DNA of 15,303 nt from Pseudomonadota bacterium (GTDB taxonomy: Bacteria; Pseudomonadota; Gammaproteobacteria; Halothiobacillales; Halothiobacillaceae), in the NCBI GenBank assembly GCA_021795795.1, contig JAJYPA010000156.1, forward strand, positions 1-15,303, in the 5' to 3' direction. Of the stretch, positions 5,602 through 12,526 are shown one piece after another. The position numbers were made by a program, and so were the translations under genes. How positions within the stretch are numbered: the stretch's first letter is position 1; the number at the start of each line of letters is the position of its first letter. The notes under the pieces are model-generated. The model did not search any database, was not told the origin of the DNA, and worked only from the letters and a program-made list of their open reading frames with translations.

Positions 5602-6189
5602 ATGGCCATTTCCCGAGAAGAGATCTTTGCGGCGGCGGATGCGCTGGTTGCCGCCGGTGAGCGTCCGACCCTGGAGGGTATCCGCAAGAAGACCGGCGGC
5701 AGCTACACCACGATTTCCCCGATTCTGAACGAGTGGAAGGCCCGCCAGGCGGTGCAGGGCGCCCCGGTACGGGAGCCGATCCCCCAGGTGGTACAGGACA
5801 AACTGCGGGAGGTTGGCGGTGAGATTTGGCGGGTTGCTTCGGACTTGGCCAACACCCGTCTGGCAGCAGAGCGGGAGGCCTTGGAGAAGGTTCGCGAGGA
5901 GATCGAGGCCGAGCGAACGGAAGCGGTAGAGCTGGCGGATCGGCTGAACGGTGAACTCGAAGGCCTCAAGGCACAAGTGGCCACCCTGGAGGCCTCGGAG
6001 GCCGCGGCGAAGGACGAAGCCGATTGCCTACGGGGAGAATTGTCCCAGGTGCGAGAAGAAGCGGCAGGCCTGCGCGGAAAGCTCGAAGCGAGTCAGGAGC
6101 AGATAGCCGTACTCCTGGCCAAGTTGACTCCGACCAGTGAGGAGCCGGTCCATGAGACGAAGGAGAAACCAGCGCGGACGAAGAAATAG
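5602..6189 (+). CDS. kfrA: KfrA-like DNA-binding coiled-coil protein
   Basis: This 195-residue protein has an N-terminal KfrA-type DNA-binding domain: REEIFAAADALVAAGERPTL (5-24) and the GGSYTTISPILNEWK recognition region (32-46). A long Glu/Lys/Ala-rich coiled coil follows (about 83-167), then a basic C-terminal tail (PARTKK). KfrA of IncP plasmids is an autoregulated nucleoid-like protein whose filamentous coiled coil is thought to aid plasmid stability. It is shorter than RK2 KfrA, mainly in the coiled coil. GAGGGG at 5591-5596 precedes the ATG at 5602. The gene stands alone behind its own promoter and operator repeats, with nothing obvious co-transcribed. Confidence 0.88.
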   Translation: MAISREEIFAAADALVAAGERPTLEGIRKKTGGSYTTISPILNEWKARQAVQGAPVREPIPQVVQDKLREVGGEIWRVASDLANTRLAAEREALEKVREEIEAERTEAVELADRLNGELEGLKAQVATLEASEAAAKDEADCLRGELSQVREEAAGLRGKLEASQEQIAVLLAKLTPTSEEPVHETKEKPARTKK

Positions 6190-6295
6190 GGTTTGTTGGT
6201 CACAGAAAGATAGATGGGAATCTGGACGCGAAACGACCCCGCGAGGGAGCCGAATCTGTTCAGAAACCTGGGTGTTCAGAAAACGATGGTTTTAA

Positions 6296-7352
6296 CAGGC
6301 CGCTGAAAAACCGATCGATAAAATCCACTCGGCGTCTATTTTTCTCGAAAAACGCGGCCTGAAGGCAGTTCTGGACGGATTTTGTGCGGTTTTTTTGGTC
6401 AATCTGCCCGGTTTCCCGAACTCTGGACGCAGCACCCCCATCACGCCACCCCCAGTCGTGCCATACGCACCAGATTGTAGGCGGTGGACACCAGGGTGAA
6501 GTGCAGCCCGACCCGTTCCAATCCACGAAATCGCGTTTTGCGCATCCCGCCCACGGTCTTCATCCACCCAAAGATCGACTCGATCCGCTTGCGTACACGA
6601 ATGCTGATGCTGTACCCGACATGACGGGTAGTGCGGCCATCTACCGCGGATCCCTTGCACTTACGGGCCACGTGCGGGGTGACATTCCGATTACGAAGGT
6701 CCTGGACGAAGCCATGACGATCGTAGCCCTTATCGGCGCCCAGGGTGATCCGTTGGCTTCCACCCAGCTCATCCATGAGCTGTAACGCAGCATCCACCTC
6801 TGCTGTCCCATCCGCCGTGGTGACCTGCTCTCCGGCAATCAAGCCATGGCGGTTGTCCATGAGCACATGCCCCAGATACGCCAGCCGCGAGGCATCCCCC
6901 GGTGCCTTCTTGTAGAGACGGCAATCGGGGTCCGTGATGGAAGCGTGGGTATCATTACTGCGCTTCTGCCCACGGAAATCCGAGCCGTCGCCCGTGAAAT
7001 GCCGTTTGTGCGTAGGTACCAAGGTGGCATCGACGATTTGCCCTGCGTGCGGTTCCAGATCGTGGTGTGATCGAGAATATTAGCTGAGTGTTACCTGTCC
7101 ACAGAAACGTAGGAAACTGCGGTGATCAAGAACCTGAAACTCGGTCTGCTCGTCGGAGAGTCCATACATACGCTTGATGATCAGAATCCGCACCATCACA
7201 TCTGCAGGGTACGGCGGGCGACCACTCTTGGGTTGCGCGTGACGCGATACAATCCTTTCGATGGCATCGGCCTTCACTGCTTGCTAATGGTCTGCCAGAA
7301 GGTCGTTTATTGCTGTCGTTCGCCGCGCAATCATCAAAGACAATCTTTCTAA
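6296..7352 (-). mobile_element. Degenerate IS5-family insertion sequence remnant
   Basis: The interval contains the broken transposase. Its lower-strand 3' flank holds an A/T-run stretch and TAACAGGCCGCTGAAAAAC at 6296-6314, which looks like an IS5-family terminus. I could not find a matching inverted repeat beyond the transposase start, so the right end is lost or degenerate and the boundary given there is approximate. The remnant abuts the AT-rich island and may have brought it in or provided a recombination point. Confidence 0.55.
6441..7277 (-). pseudogene. Broken IS5-family DDE transposase
   Basis: The N-terminal part (7277 to 7080) encodes the DUF772-like region with SGRPPYPADVMVRILIIKRM, the LSDEQTEFQVLDHRSFLRFCG stretch and a stop. 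The C-terminal part (7070 to 6441) encodes GQIVDATLV (first Asp), GADKGYD (second Asp) and RKRIESIFGWMK (Glu), the DDE set of IS5 elements, and ends at a natural stop. Between them, another frame reads ANILDHTTIWNR, the expected next segment. At least two lesions are therefore present: a small indel near 7083-7092, and a deletion of roughly 30 or more codons near 7045-7060. The two halves could also come from different IS5 subgroups joined by recombination. No active transposase can be made. Confidence 0.85.
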
Positions 7353-7418
7353 ATCGACGCCATTCTACTAACTTCGTGACACTAATGGGCTATTCGATGC
7401 GCCCTCTTAATGACGATG

Positions 7419-7447
7419 TTGACAAACCTATAAAAACATGATATTAG
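7419..7447 (+). promoter_or_regulatory. Promoter for the small-protein/ligase genes
   Basis: A consensus TTGACA at 7419-7424 and TATTAG at 7442-7447 are 17 bases apart. The start would fall about 60 bases before the small gene. A weak stem GGGCT (7453-7457)/AGCCC (7472-7476) lies in the leader. It is well placed to drive 7515-9077. Confidence 0.6.
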
Positions 7448-7514
7448 TAAGTGGGCTATTTTAGTTTCCTCAGCCCTATTTTACCCGTGTATTATGCATT
7501 TAAGGAGATATAAA

Positions 7515-7781
7515 ATGGGATACAAAGTAGTTAACACATTTGTTGGAACGGATTGGGCACGTCCAAGTCAGAAGAGTGAAGTTGAGTTGCACATGACTTT
7601 GCCTGTTACTCCAGATTTGGCGAAGAATCTGAATAATTTAATTGCAGCTGGAAGTTGGGAAATTGCTGCTAAACAGCTTGCCGATGTTTATCCTCAACAT
7701 CAGGATATTATCCACAAGTGGTTTGCAGCATCAAAAGAACGGGCGTCAAGCGGAGAATCGAAAACTTCATCAGCTGCATAA
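7515..7781 (+). CDS. Small 88-residue protein, possible precursor or accessory peptide of the ligase cassette
   Basis: I do not recognise this protein. The start at 7515 is set by AAGGAG at 7502-7507, one of the strongest ribosome-binding sites in the window; an upstream in-frame ATG at 7494 lacks one. The 88 residues contain no cysteine, signal peptide or membrane segment. A short N-terminal strand-like part (KVVNTFVGTDWARP) is followed by a helical middle (LAKNLNNLIAAGSWEIAAKQ and the DVYPQHQDIIHKWFAASK stretch). The 14-residue tail rich in Ser, Ala, Lys and Glu ends in SSAA. Strong translation, its own promoter, and a terminator-like hairpin separating it from an ATP-grasp ligase resemble a precursor gene followed by its modifying enzyme. 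The ligase could act on its free N-terminus or C-terminal carboxylate. It might equally be a carrier, an immunity protein or an unrelated small protein. Confidence 0.7.
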   Translation: MGYKVVNTFVGTDWARPSQKSEVELHMTLPVTPDLAKNLNNLIAAGSWEIAAKQLADVYPQHQDIIHKWFAASKERASSGESKTSSAA

Positions 7782-7822
7782 TTATCAGAAAGTGGAAAAT
7801 TTGACTATGTTTTTAACTTATT

Positions 7823-7844
7823 TGGGGGCAAAGACCCCCATTTT
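7823..7844 (+). terminator. Hairpin and T-run between the small gene and the ligase gene (attenuator-like)
   Basis: TGGGGG (7823-7828) pairs with CCCCCA (7835-7840) around a 6-base loop, and TTTT follows at 7841-7844. The ligase ATG is at 7848. Partial termination here would give much more small protein than ligase. The hairpin also sits where the ligase ribosome-binding site should be. Confidence 0.65.
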
Positions 7845-7847
7845 AAC

Positions 7848-9077
7848 ATGGTAAATGAAAAACAATATATTGCTCTGATTGGTTATGATAGCGAGATTGT
7901 TGATCGAATAAGGTTTTCTGGTCTTTTAATTCTTCTTATTGAGCATAAGGAAAATATAAATAGTGAAATGTTAAGAAATGTGGACGATGTGATTTTAATT
8001 AATTATAATGATACAGAAATGCTAATAAACAATATATCAATTTTTAAAAAAAGTGGCAAAATAATAAAATTTGCGATCTCTAATTATGATTTCGGCTTAA
8101 AAGCAATGAGTAGTATTAATAATTTTTTATCACTTAAATATGGTAATGAGTCAGCTATAAAATACACAAGAGATAAGTTCATGATGAGAAGAGATATTGA
8201 AAAAGCGGCTTCTATTCCATGCGCAGAGGTGAAAAGTAAAGAATCTGTCAATGCATTTATAGCTCAATATGGTTATCCAGCTATTATTAAACCAAGAAAT
8301 GGGCTTGGGAGTTACGAGATTTACCTAATTGAAAATAGAAATGACGAAGAAAATTTTGTTTTTTACTCCAAAGAAATGTTAATAGAGAAATTTATTCAAG
8401 GGCGACTTTTTTCTGTAGAAGCATTTTCATGTTGCAATTCGCATATCATAGTAGCAGTTGTTGAAGAGTATATATTAGGAAAAAATGATTTTTTTGGAAA
8501 CTTTTTTTTAAAAAACGGTTATTCTTTTCAGCCAAATATAAGTGATTTTACCTTAGAAAAAATAGCAAATTTTGTTTACTCTTTATTGGTGCAATTAGAT
8601 GTTCATTCTGGCCCGACACATACTGAAGTTATACTTGATTCCAACGGAGATGTGTTTTTAGTTGAGTCACATTGTAGGATGGCTGGAGGAGGTATTGCTG
8701 ACCTTATTAATTTTGTTACCGGGATTGACTTATATGAAGTTTGGTTAGATTATTTAATTGATGGAAAATGTTTTAATGATCCTATTATTTACAAAAGAAA
8801 ATACAGCACAAAAATAGTTAAAAAATACTTCTCTTTTAATCCTGGAATTATAAAGTTTATAGCCGGTATAAATAAATTTAAAATGCATAAAAATATTATA
8901 AGCTTAGAATTAAACCTTTCCGTCGGCGACGCTGTACCATTGCTTAGGTCGTCGCAAGACAGATATGGTTCTGTTACCGCTATTGGTAAGACGATAGAAG
9001 AAGCTTACGATACGGTAAATAATGTTATCGGATCGATCATCATAGATGTTGAGACCGGGATAAGTTTAAAAATTTGA
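7848..9077 (+). CDS. ATP-grasp carboxylate-amine ligase (L-amino-acid/peptide ligase type)
   Basis: This 409-residue enzyme has ATP-grasp architecture. The variable N-domain spans 1-105. Lys110 precedes the ATP subdomain, and YPAIIKPRNGLGS (143-155) has the second ATP-contacting Lys148. LIEKFIQGRLFSVEAF lies at 178-193. The metal-binding motifs are HTEVILDSNGDVF (258-270) and VESHCRMAGGG (272-282, Glu273, His275, Arg277). The C-terminal lobe ends with the SVTAIGKTIEEAYDTV pattern (375-390). Such ligases form an acyl phosphate and join it to an amine, as in L-amino-acid ligases making dipeptide antibiotics, or in enzymes that extend peptides. The usual Asn of the Mg motif is His275, as I recall from one subgroup of these ligases. 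No normal ribosome-binding site precedes the start. The composition is far more AT-rich than the backbone, so it was acquired. The substrate is unknown. Confidence 0.85.
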   Translation: MVNEKQYIALIGYDSEIVDRIRFSGLLILLIEHKENINSEMLRNVDDVILINYNDTEMLINNISIFKKSGKIIKFAISNYDFGLKAMSSINNFLSLKYGNESAIKYTRDKFMMRRDIEKAASIPCAEVKSKESVNAFIAQYGYPAIIKPRNGLGSYEIYLIENRNDEENFVFYSKEMLIEKFIQGRLFSVEAFSCCNSHIIVAVVEEYILGKNDFFGNFFLKNGYSFQPNISDFTLEKIANFVYSLLVQLDVHSGPTHTEVILDSNGDVFLVESHCRMAGGGIADLINFVTGIDLYEVWLDYLIDGKCFNDPIIYKRKYSTKIVKKYFSFNPGIIKFIAGINKFKMHKNIISLELNLSVGDAVPLLRSSQDRYGSVTAIGKTIEEAYDTVNNVIGSIIIDVETGISLKI

Positions 9078-9082
9078 ATCAT

Positions 9083-9101
9083 TGAAAATCTTATATTTTC
9101 A
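9083..9101. terminator. AT-rich inverted repeat between convergent genes
   Basis: TGAAAAT (9083-9089) and ATTTTCA (9095-9101) flank a 5-base loop. The repeat lies in the 34-base gap between the convergent ligase and exporter genes, where a bidirectional terminator is expected. The stem has only one G-C pair, so it is weak. Confidence 0.4.
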
Positions 9102-9111
9102 GAGTGAAAGT

Positions 9112-10296
9112 TTATTCCTTAACCTTATAAAATTTTATAATCATAGAAGCAGAATAAATAATTATTATTGCAGAAGATGAAATCAACATATTTCTTATTC
9201 CTAAATAAGATCCAATATATCCAGATAGCAAAAAGCCAATGGGAGACATTGCTACTGATGAGAATATAAAAAGAGATGTTACCTGTGCAACCATGTCATT
9301 ACGGACTGTTCTTTGTATAGAGATATCTAAATAAAGGTCAATTACAGTTATTGCCATACCATAAATTATCCCTGCCACTATATACAACGGAATAGTTGAT
9401 GAAAATGAAATTATTATTAACGGAACTGATAGCAATAAGATAAATAATTCGAGAAATGCTACAGGTCTATTAATTGTAAATCTTTTTATCACCAGGCTTC
9501 CAATTAGGGAGCCAATACCGCTGAAAGCTATAACGCTTCCCCAAGTAAGTGGTCCATTTGTTCTTCCAAGAAAAGTCGAAGGACCAAGAATTGTAAAGGG
9601 AGCAAAAGCAAGTATATTCAGTACTGAAAGCTGAATTAAAACATATTTAAGCCATTCGCTAGATCTAATTATTCTAATTGGATGCCTTACCTTAGATAAA
9701 AAATTTGATGAGGTTGAATCTTTTCTTTCTATATCGCTATCTACATGCATCATGGAATATAATGAAGAGCTCAAAAAATATGTAAAACCATCAATTATTA
9801 TTATCAATCCTGGGTTAAAATATTCTATTAGTAACCCCGCAATTAAAGGCCCTGATATTCTCGCGATAGAAGAATAAATTCCAATGTATGAATTTACAGA
9901 TTTTATATCATCTTTTCTTGCTATTAATGGTACCAATGCGCTTGCTGATGGTAAGAAGAAAGCTTCTCCAACACCAAAAACGAAAAATGAAAGTAACACC
10001 AAATATTGATTATATGATCCTGAAAAAATAGTGTAACCGATAATTAACTGTGAAACCCCGCGAGCAACTTCTGATCTAATTATTATAGTTATCTTTTTTG
10101 TTTTTCCACTCATTGCTGTTCCATATAAAAGGAAAAATATGAATGGTAGTGTTTTGCATGTAAAAGCTAAACCAAGATCAATCTTGCTTGATGTTACTGA
10201 TAATATGCCAAATATAAATGCAATATTTGACATACTGCTTCCTAGTCTGGATATAAAATTGCTTGAAACCAAAAGTTTTACGTTAACGTTTTTCAT
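9112..10296 (-). CDS. MFS exporter (MFS_3-like, EntS/BacE type)
   Basis: This protein of 394 residues has many hydrophobic segments consistent with about 12 transmembrane helices. The first (NFISRLGSSMSNIAFIFGIL) and the fourth-to-fifth region (FVFGVGEAFFLPSASALVPL, then IARISGPLIAGLLIEYFNP) follow the MFS_3 family pattern of small-molecule and siderophore exporters. The start MKNVNVKLL at 10296 is chosen because the 49 residues encoded upstream are polar, GC-rich in codon use and unlike a membrane protein. No clear Shine-Dalgarno is seen before it. It converges with the ATP-grasp gene and shares its low GC content, so the two probably travelled together. Paired with a ligase, it likely exports the product and protects the producer, as BacE does for bacilysin. 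The substrate is not deducible. Confidence 0.85.
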   Translation of the reverse strand: MKNVNVKLLVSSNFISRLGSSMSNIAFIFGILSVTSSKIDLGLAFTCKTLPFIFFLLYGTAMSGKTKKITIIIRSEVARGVSQLIIGYTIFSGSYNQYLVLLSFFVFGVGEAFFLPSASALVPLIARKDDIKSVNSYIGIYSSIARISGPLIAGLLIEYFNPGLIIIIDGFTYFLSSSLYSMMHVDSDIERKDSTSSNFLSKVRHPIRIIRSSEWLKYVLIQLSVLNILAFAPFTILGPSTFLGRTNGPLTWGSVIAFSGIGSLIGSLVIKRFTINRPVAFLELFILLLSVPLIIISFSSTIPLYIVAGIIYGMAITVIDLYLDISIQRTVRNDMVAQVTSLFIFSSVAMSPIGFLLSGYIGSYLGIRNMLISSSAIIIIYSASMIIKFYKVKE

Positions 10297-10327
10297 TTTT
10301 GTAGTTTTGGTTTCATGATGGTGTAGT

Positions 10328-10504
10328 TCACCGTGAGCAGGGGTGGATAGTCGGTAGCATAAGTTGACGCCTATGCGACAAATAAAGCGACAAGCCTGCA
10401 TTGTCCATGTTCCGCTTTTGGCAACCTCTATCCTGCAGGACACTTGTTAAGTCCCAAGGACACAGAGCCAGCTTTTCAATCTGTCTAGCTGTGCTCATGT
10501 TCAT
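10328..10504 (-). CDS. Short hypothetical ORF with strong ribosome-binding site, perhaps a truncated gene
   Basis: This is a 58-codon frame. AGGAGG at 10514-10509 stands 4 bases before the ATG at 10504 and 10 bases before a second in-frame ATG at 10498, which may be the true start. The product begins MNMSTARQIEKLALCPWDLT and has no motif I know. The frame runs to the edge of the AT-rich island, so it may be the stub of a backbone gene cut by the island's insertion. The rest of 10297-10629 contains the right 37-bp repeat copy and nothing else I recognise. Confidence 0.35.
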   Translation of the reverse strand: MNMSTARQIEKLALCPWDLTSVLQDRGCQKRNMDNAGLSLYLSHRRQLMLPTIHPCSR

Positions 10505-10586
10505 GCATCCTCCTCTTGGTATGGGCTTGTTCTTGGTAGAATACGTGAACAGAGTGCGCATGGTGAAGTGTTTTTTGGGGGCGGGC

Positions 10587-10623
10587 CCGCGGGGGGTGTG
10601 TCTGCAAGCGAAGCGCGCAGGGC
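10587..10623 (-). repeat. 37-bp inverted repeat, right copy
   Basis: This is the exact reverse complement of 5387-5423. It lies 7 bases beyond the end of mobE (10630). The outer flanks of the two copies share nothing further beyond G/C-rich composition. Confidence 0.9.
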
Positions 10624-10629
10624 TGTCGT

Positions 10630-11286
10630 TCATTTACCTGTCTCGTCCCGCTCGATGGCTTCCACATCCAAGCGTCCGTAATAAACCGTTTTTCCGTTTT
10701 GTGTTATGTAGTCAAAGTTGTTGGCGACGTTGGCTGCCACATCGATTGGTACGCAAGGTCCTGCTTGGATACCATCATTAGCTGGGCAATTTTGAACTAT
10801 TCCATCAATACGAGTGCTGATAGCTGCTTCTTCTGCTTTGAGGCGCTTGAGCTTGCTCTCCACTTGTCGTAGATCTCGGGAATGCCACCAGACATCCACT
10901 TCTCCGGCAGCGTAAGATCCGATTCCAACGACCAGGAGTACTAATCCAGCCCAGATGGACCTTGACCATAAGGTCTTACCCAGATCGTTGCGGAAGGCAT
11001 TGACCAATTTCTCTCCAGTTGAGGATACCAGTTCTGCGCTGGCAGCGGCGATTCTTCCTTTCGCAGCGATTTCGGCGTTTCTTGCAATCTCGTCAGCGGT
11101 TTCTTTCATTCGTTGCGGCAGTTCCGTGAACGTTCCGTAGTATATGTCGATGGTGACGAGGATGGGGAACATGGCGTCCCCTTGTGGTATGTCCAGGGCA
11201 TGGGCAATTGCCTGGATTCTGTGTATCTGTTCCGGAGTTGGTTCATTACCAGTTATTTGTTTGATTGCCTCTCTTAGGTCAGCCAT
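10630..11286 (-). CDS. mobE: MobE, TraM-like membrane-anchored mobilisation protein
   Basis: This 218-residue protein is the third gene of the leftward mob operon. The start at 11286 (MADLREAIKQ) is preferred over 11307 because GAGGT lies six bases before it; it then overlaps mobD by 8 bases. It has one transmembrane segment, WAGLVLLVVGIGSYAAG at about 112-128. A cytosolic N-terminal half carries an Ala/Glu-rich helix. After the membrane a short coiled coil (VESKLKRLKAEEAA) is followed by a region with a Cys pair (CPANDGIQAGPC). Position after a TraL-like ATPase is that of TraM in RP4 and MobE in pTF-FC2, auxiliary factors that raise transfer frequency. Sequence similarity to RP4 TraM is not evident to me; the name rests on gene order, length and the membrane anchor. 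Confidence 0.65.
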   Translation of the reverse strand: MADLREAIKQITGNEPTPEQIHRIQAIAHALDIPQGDAMFPILVTIDIYYGTFTELPQRMKETADEIARNAEIAAKGRIAAASAELVSSTGEKLVNAFRNDLGKTLWSRSIWAGLVLLVVGIGSYAAGEVDVWWHSRDLRQVESKLKRLKAEEAAISTRIDGIVQNCPANDGIQAGPCVPIDVAANVANNFDYITQNGKTVYYGRLDVEAIERDETGK

Positions 11287-11947
11287 AGAGTACCTCAAAT
11301 GCGGCATGCGCCGCTTCTCTGTATCTTCGCAGCGCAGATCGTTCGGCGATCTTCAACTTTTGATCGGCGTTACTCAGGGCAAGGCGTTCATCCACGATCT
11401 TGTCTGCCACCAGGTCGTTGAGTTCTGGAAACTCTATTGCCCCTGTTACTTTTGTTTTCAGTTTGCTTTCGTTGAACCGTAGAAACTTTTTTGCCTCCCC
11501 GAAGTAGGTGTTGATGATGACGTATGTTGCACTATACCCTTTGGTGTTTCTGATAAACTCATGGAGTAGTTCCAGGCTATCCCGTTGGCGATTGATTGGC
11601 CAGAGCATGATCACTTCTCTGTTCATTTCCTTTGCCACGTCAATGAGGATTCCGCCATGCTTTACCAATCCTGCGGTTGCCCTTGCTGCGGTATTTATCA
11701 CGATACAGTGTTGGCTGTTTGCCTCTATGATTCCACCAAGCTTGATGTATCCTTCCTCGGTATCCATGTTGCAGATCTCACAGGGAACGATACCGCTGAG
11801 TGCCTTGTAGGTATCGGGATTACTGTCATCGCTTTCCACCAGGAGGACTTGCTCACCCCGTTCGAGCAGAGAATCTACCAGTGCCATGGAGACGGTGGAT
11901 TTTCCTACACCGCCTTTCCCGCCACCGACCATGAAAATCTTGTTCAT
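11279..11947 (-). CDS. mobD: MobD, TraL-like ParA-family ATPase
   Basis: This 222-residue ATPase has the deviant Walker A motif GGKGGVGKST at 9-18 and an Asp/Glu-rich second motif (LLVESDDSNPD) where ParA proteins have VDxDPQ. The C-terminal stretch with RLALSNADQKLKIAERSALRR recalls the end of RP4 TraL. ParA-like ATPases in this position (TraL in RP4, MobD in pTF-FC2) assist mobilisation, perhaps by bringing the relaxosome to the coupling protein at the membrane. GGAGG five bases before the ATG fixes the start. The gene overlaps mobC by 4 bases (ATGA) and mobE by 8, so the three form a tightly coupled operon. It is distinct from the partition ATPase at 1416, which has a different length and partner gene. 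Confidence 0.82.
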   Translation of the reverse strand: MNKIFMVGGGKGGVGKSTVSMALVDSLLERGEQVLLVESDDSNPDTYKALSGIVPCEICNMDTEEGYIKLGGIIEANSQHCIVINTAARATAGLVKHGGILIDVAKEMNREVIMLWPINRQRDSLELLHEFIRNTKGYSATYVIINTYFGEAKKFLRFNESKLKTKVTGAIEFPELNDLVADKIVDERLALSNADQKLKIAERSALRRYREAAHAAFEVLYG

Positions 11948-12348
11948 AGATCCTCCGTGTCTGGCTTCACTTCAAAAGATGCGTTGCTAGTGCTTTTCTG
12001 TTGTGCATTTAGACTGTTTTTGCTGTCAGTGTTTGTCTTTGTTTCTGTTTTCTTCTTCCTTGCCACTTTTGCTTTCTGCGATTGTGCTTTCTTTCCTTGC
12101 ACGATTTCTGTGATCGTCTTTGGCAGGATACCGAACACATCCCCTTCCTTGAGGGCGGTAGCGATCTGCTTGCTCGTGTATCCTTTCTCCAGAAGCTTTT
12201 GAATGTCGCTCTTGATCGCCATGATCACGTCTGACTTGTTTCCCTTGCCGGAAAGTTCTCCCGGCTTTTGTGTCTGTTCCAGCCTGCTTAGTGCTGCCTT
12301 TGCTTTTTTGGCATATTCCTCAATGTCGTACATTCCTGATCCCTTCAT
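11944..12348 (-). CDS. mobC: MobC, TraK-like oriT-binding accessory protein
   Basis: This protein of 134 residues (129 from the alternative ATG at 12333) is the same size as RP4 TraK. A helical N-terminal part includes KSDIQKLLEKGYTSKQIATA (about 46-65), a small DNA-binding-like helix pair. A very Lys-rich linker (91-115) follows, with the ending FEVKPDTEDL close to the TraK ending with its PDKKDLL. TraK binds and bends DNA beside nic. The gene starts about 90 bases from the predicted nic and points away from mobB, exactly the traK-oriT-traJ arrangement. The Lys-rich tail suits DNA binding. The start is uncertain between 12348 (AGGA eight bases upstream) and 12333 (GGGA six bases upstream). 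Confidence 0.72.
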   Translation of the reverse strand: MKGSGMYDIEEYAKKAKAALSRLEQTQKPGELSGKGNKSDVIMAIKSDIQKLLEKGYTSKQIATALKEGDVFGILPKTITEIVQGKKAQSQKAKVARKKKTETKTNTDSKNSLNAQQKSTSNASFEVKPDTEDL

Positions 12349-12388
12349 TCGGTCGTTCCTATCTGTAGGATAATCCTGGCCATGATGG

Positions 12389-12418
12389 CTTGCAATAGTG
12401 CAAGAATTAGACTATTTT
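12389..12418 (+). promoter_or_regulatory. Candidate rightward mob promoter with small palindrome
   Basis: TTGCAA (12390-12395) and TATTTT (12413-12418) are 17 bases apart and would drive mobB-mobA through oriT. The palindrome CTTGCA-ATAG-TGCAAG (12389-12404) covers the -35, a likely repressor or MobC binding site. I could not find an equally good leftward promoter. Confidence 0.4.
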
Positions 12419-12423
12419 CATAC

Positions 12424-12485
12424 TGACAAATCGTAAAACAGGATGGGACTTGTCATACATATGCGGAGCCTGTGTCTGCCAAGTC
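12424..12485 (-). other. oriT: Predicted oriT with IncP-type nic site
   Basis: On the lower strand, CATCCTGT spans 12445 to 12438 and matches the IncP/IncI nic core YATCCTG/Y, placing the nick between 12439 and 12438. One base 5' of it, CAAGTC (12452-12447) pairs with GACTTG (12485-12480) across a 27-base loop. This is the same geometry as the TraJ-recognised repeat beside RP4 nic as I recall it. TGACAA/TTGTCA (12424-12429, 12450-12455) also straddles nic. The site lies between the divergent mobC and mobB genes, with the nicked strand running toward mobC, as in RP4. Confidence 0.82.
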
Positions 12486-12526
12486 ACGCCAAGACCGTTC
12501 GGCGCTACGCTTCTCACAGTCCGGAT

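Noticed and set aside
10294..10317. Seven-codon reading frame ATGAAACCAAAACTACAAAAATGA overlapping the exporter start, as a leader peptide
   Set aside because: No ribosome-binding site and no regulatory codon pattern; it is probably chance in AT-rich DNA.
9112..10443. Longer exporter start at 10443
   Set aside because: The extra 49 residues are polar and encoded by GC-richer backbone DNA; the first membrane segment follows the ATG at 10296.
12371..12379. AATCCTGG as a nic core
   Set aside because: It does not match YATCCTGY (A before, G after) and has no inverted repeat at the right distance.
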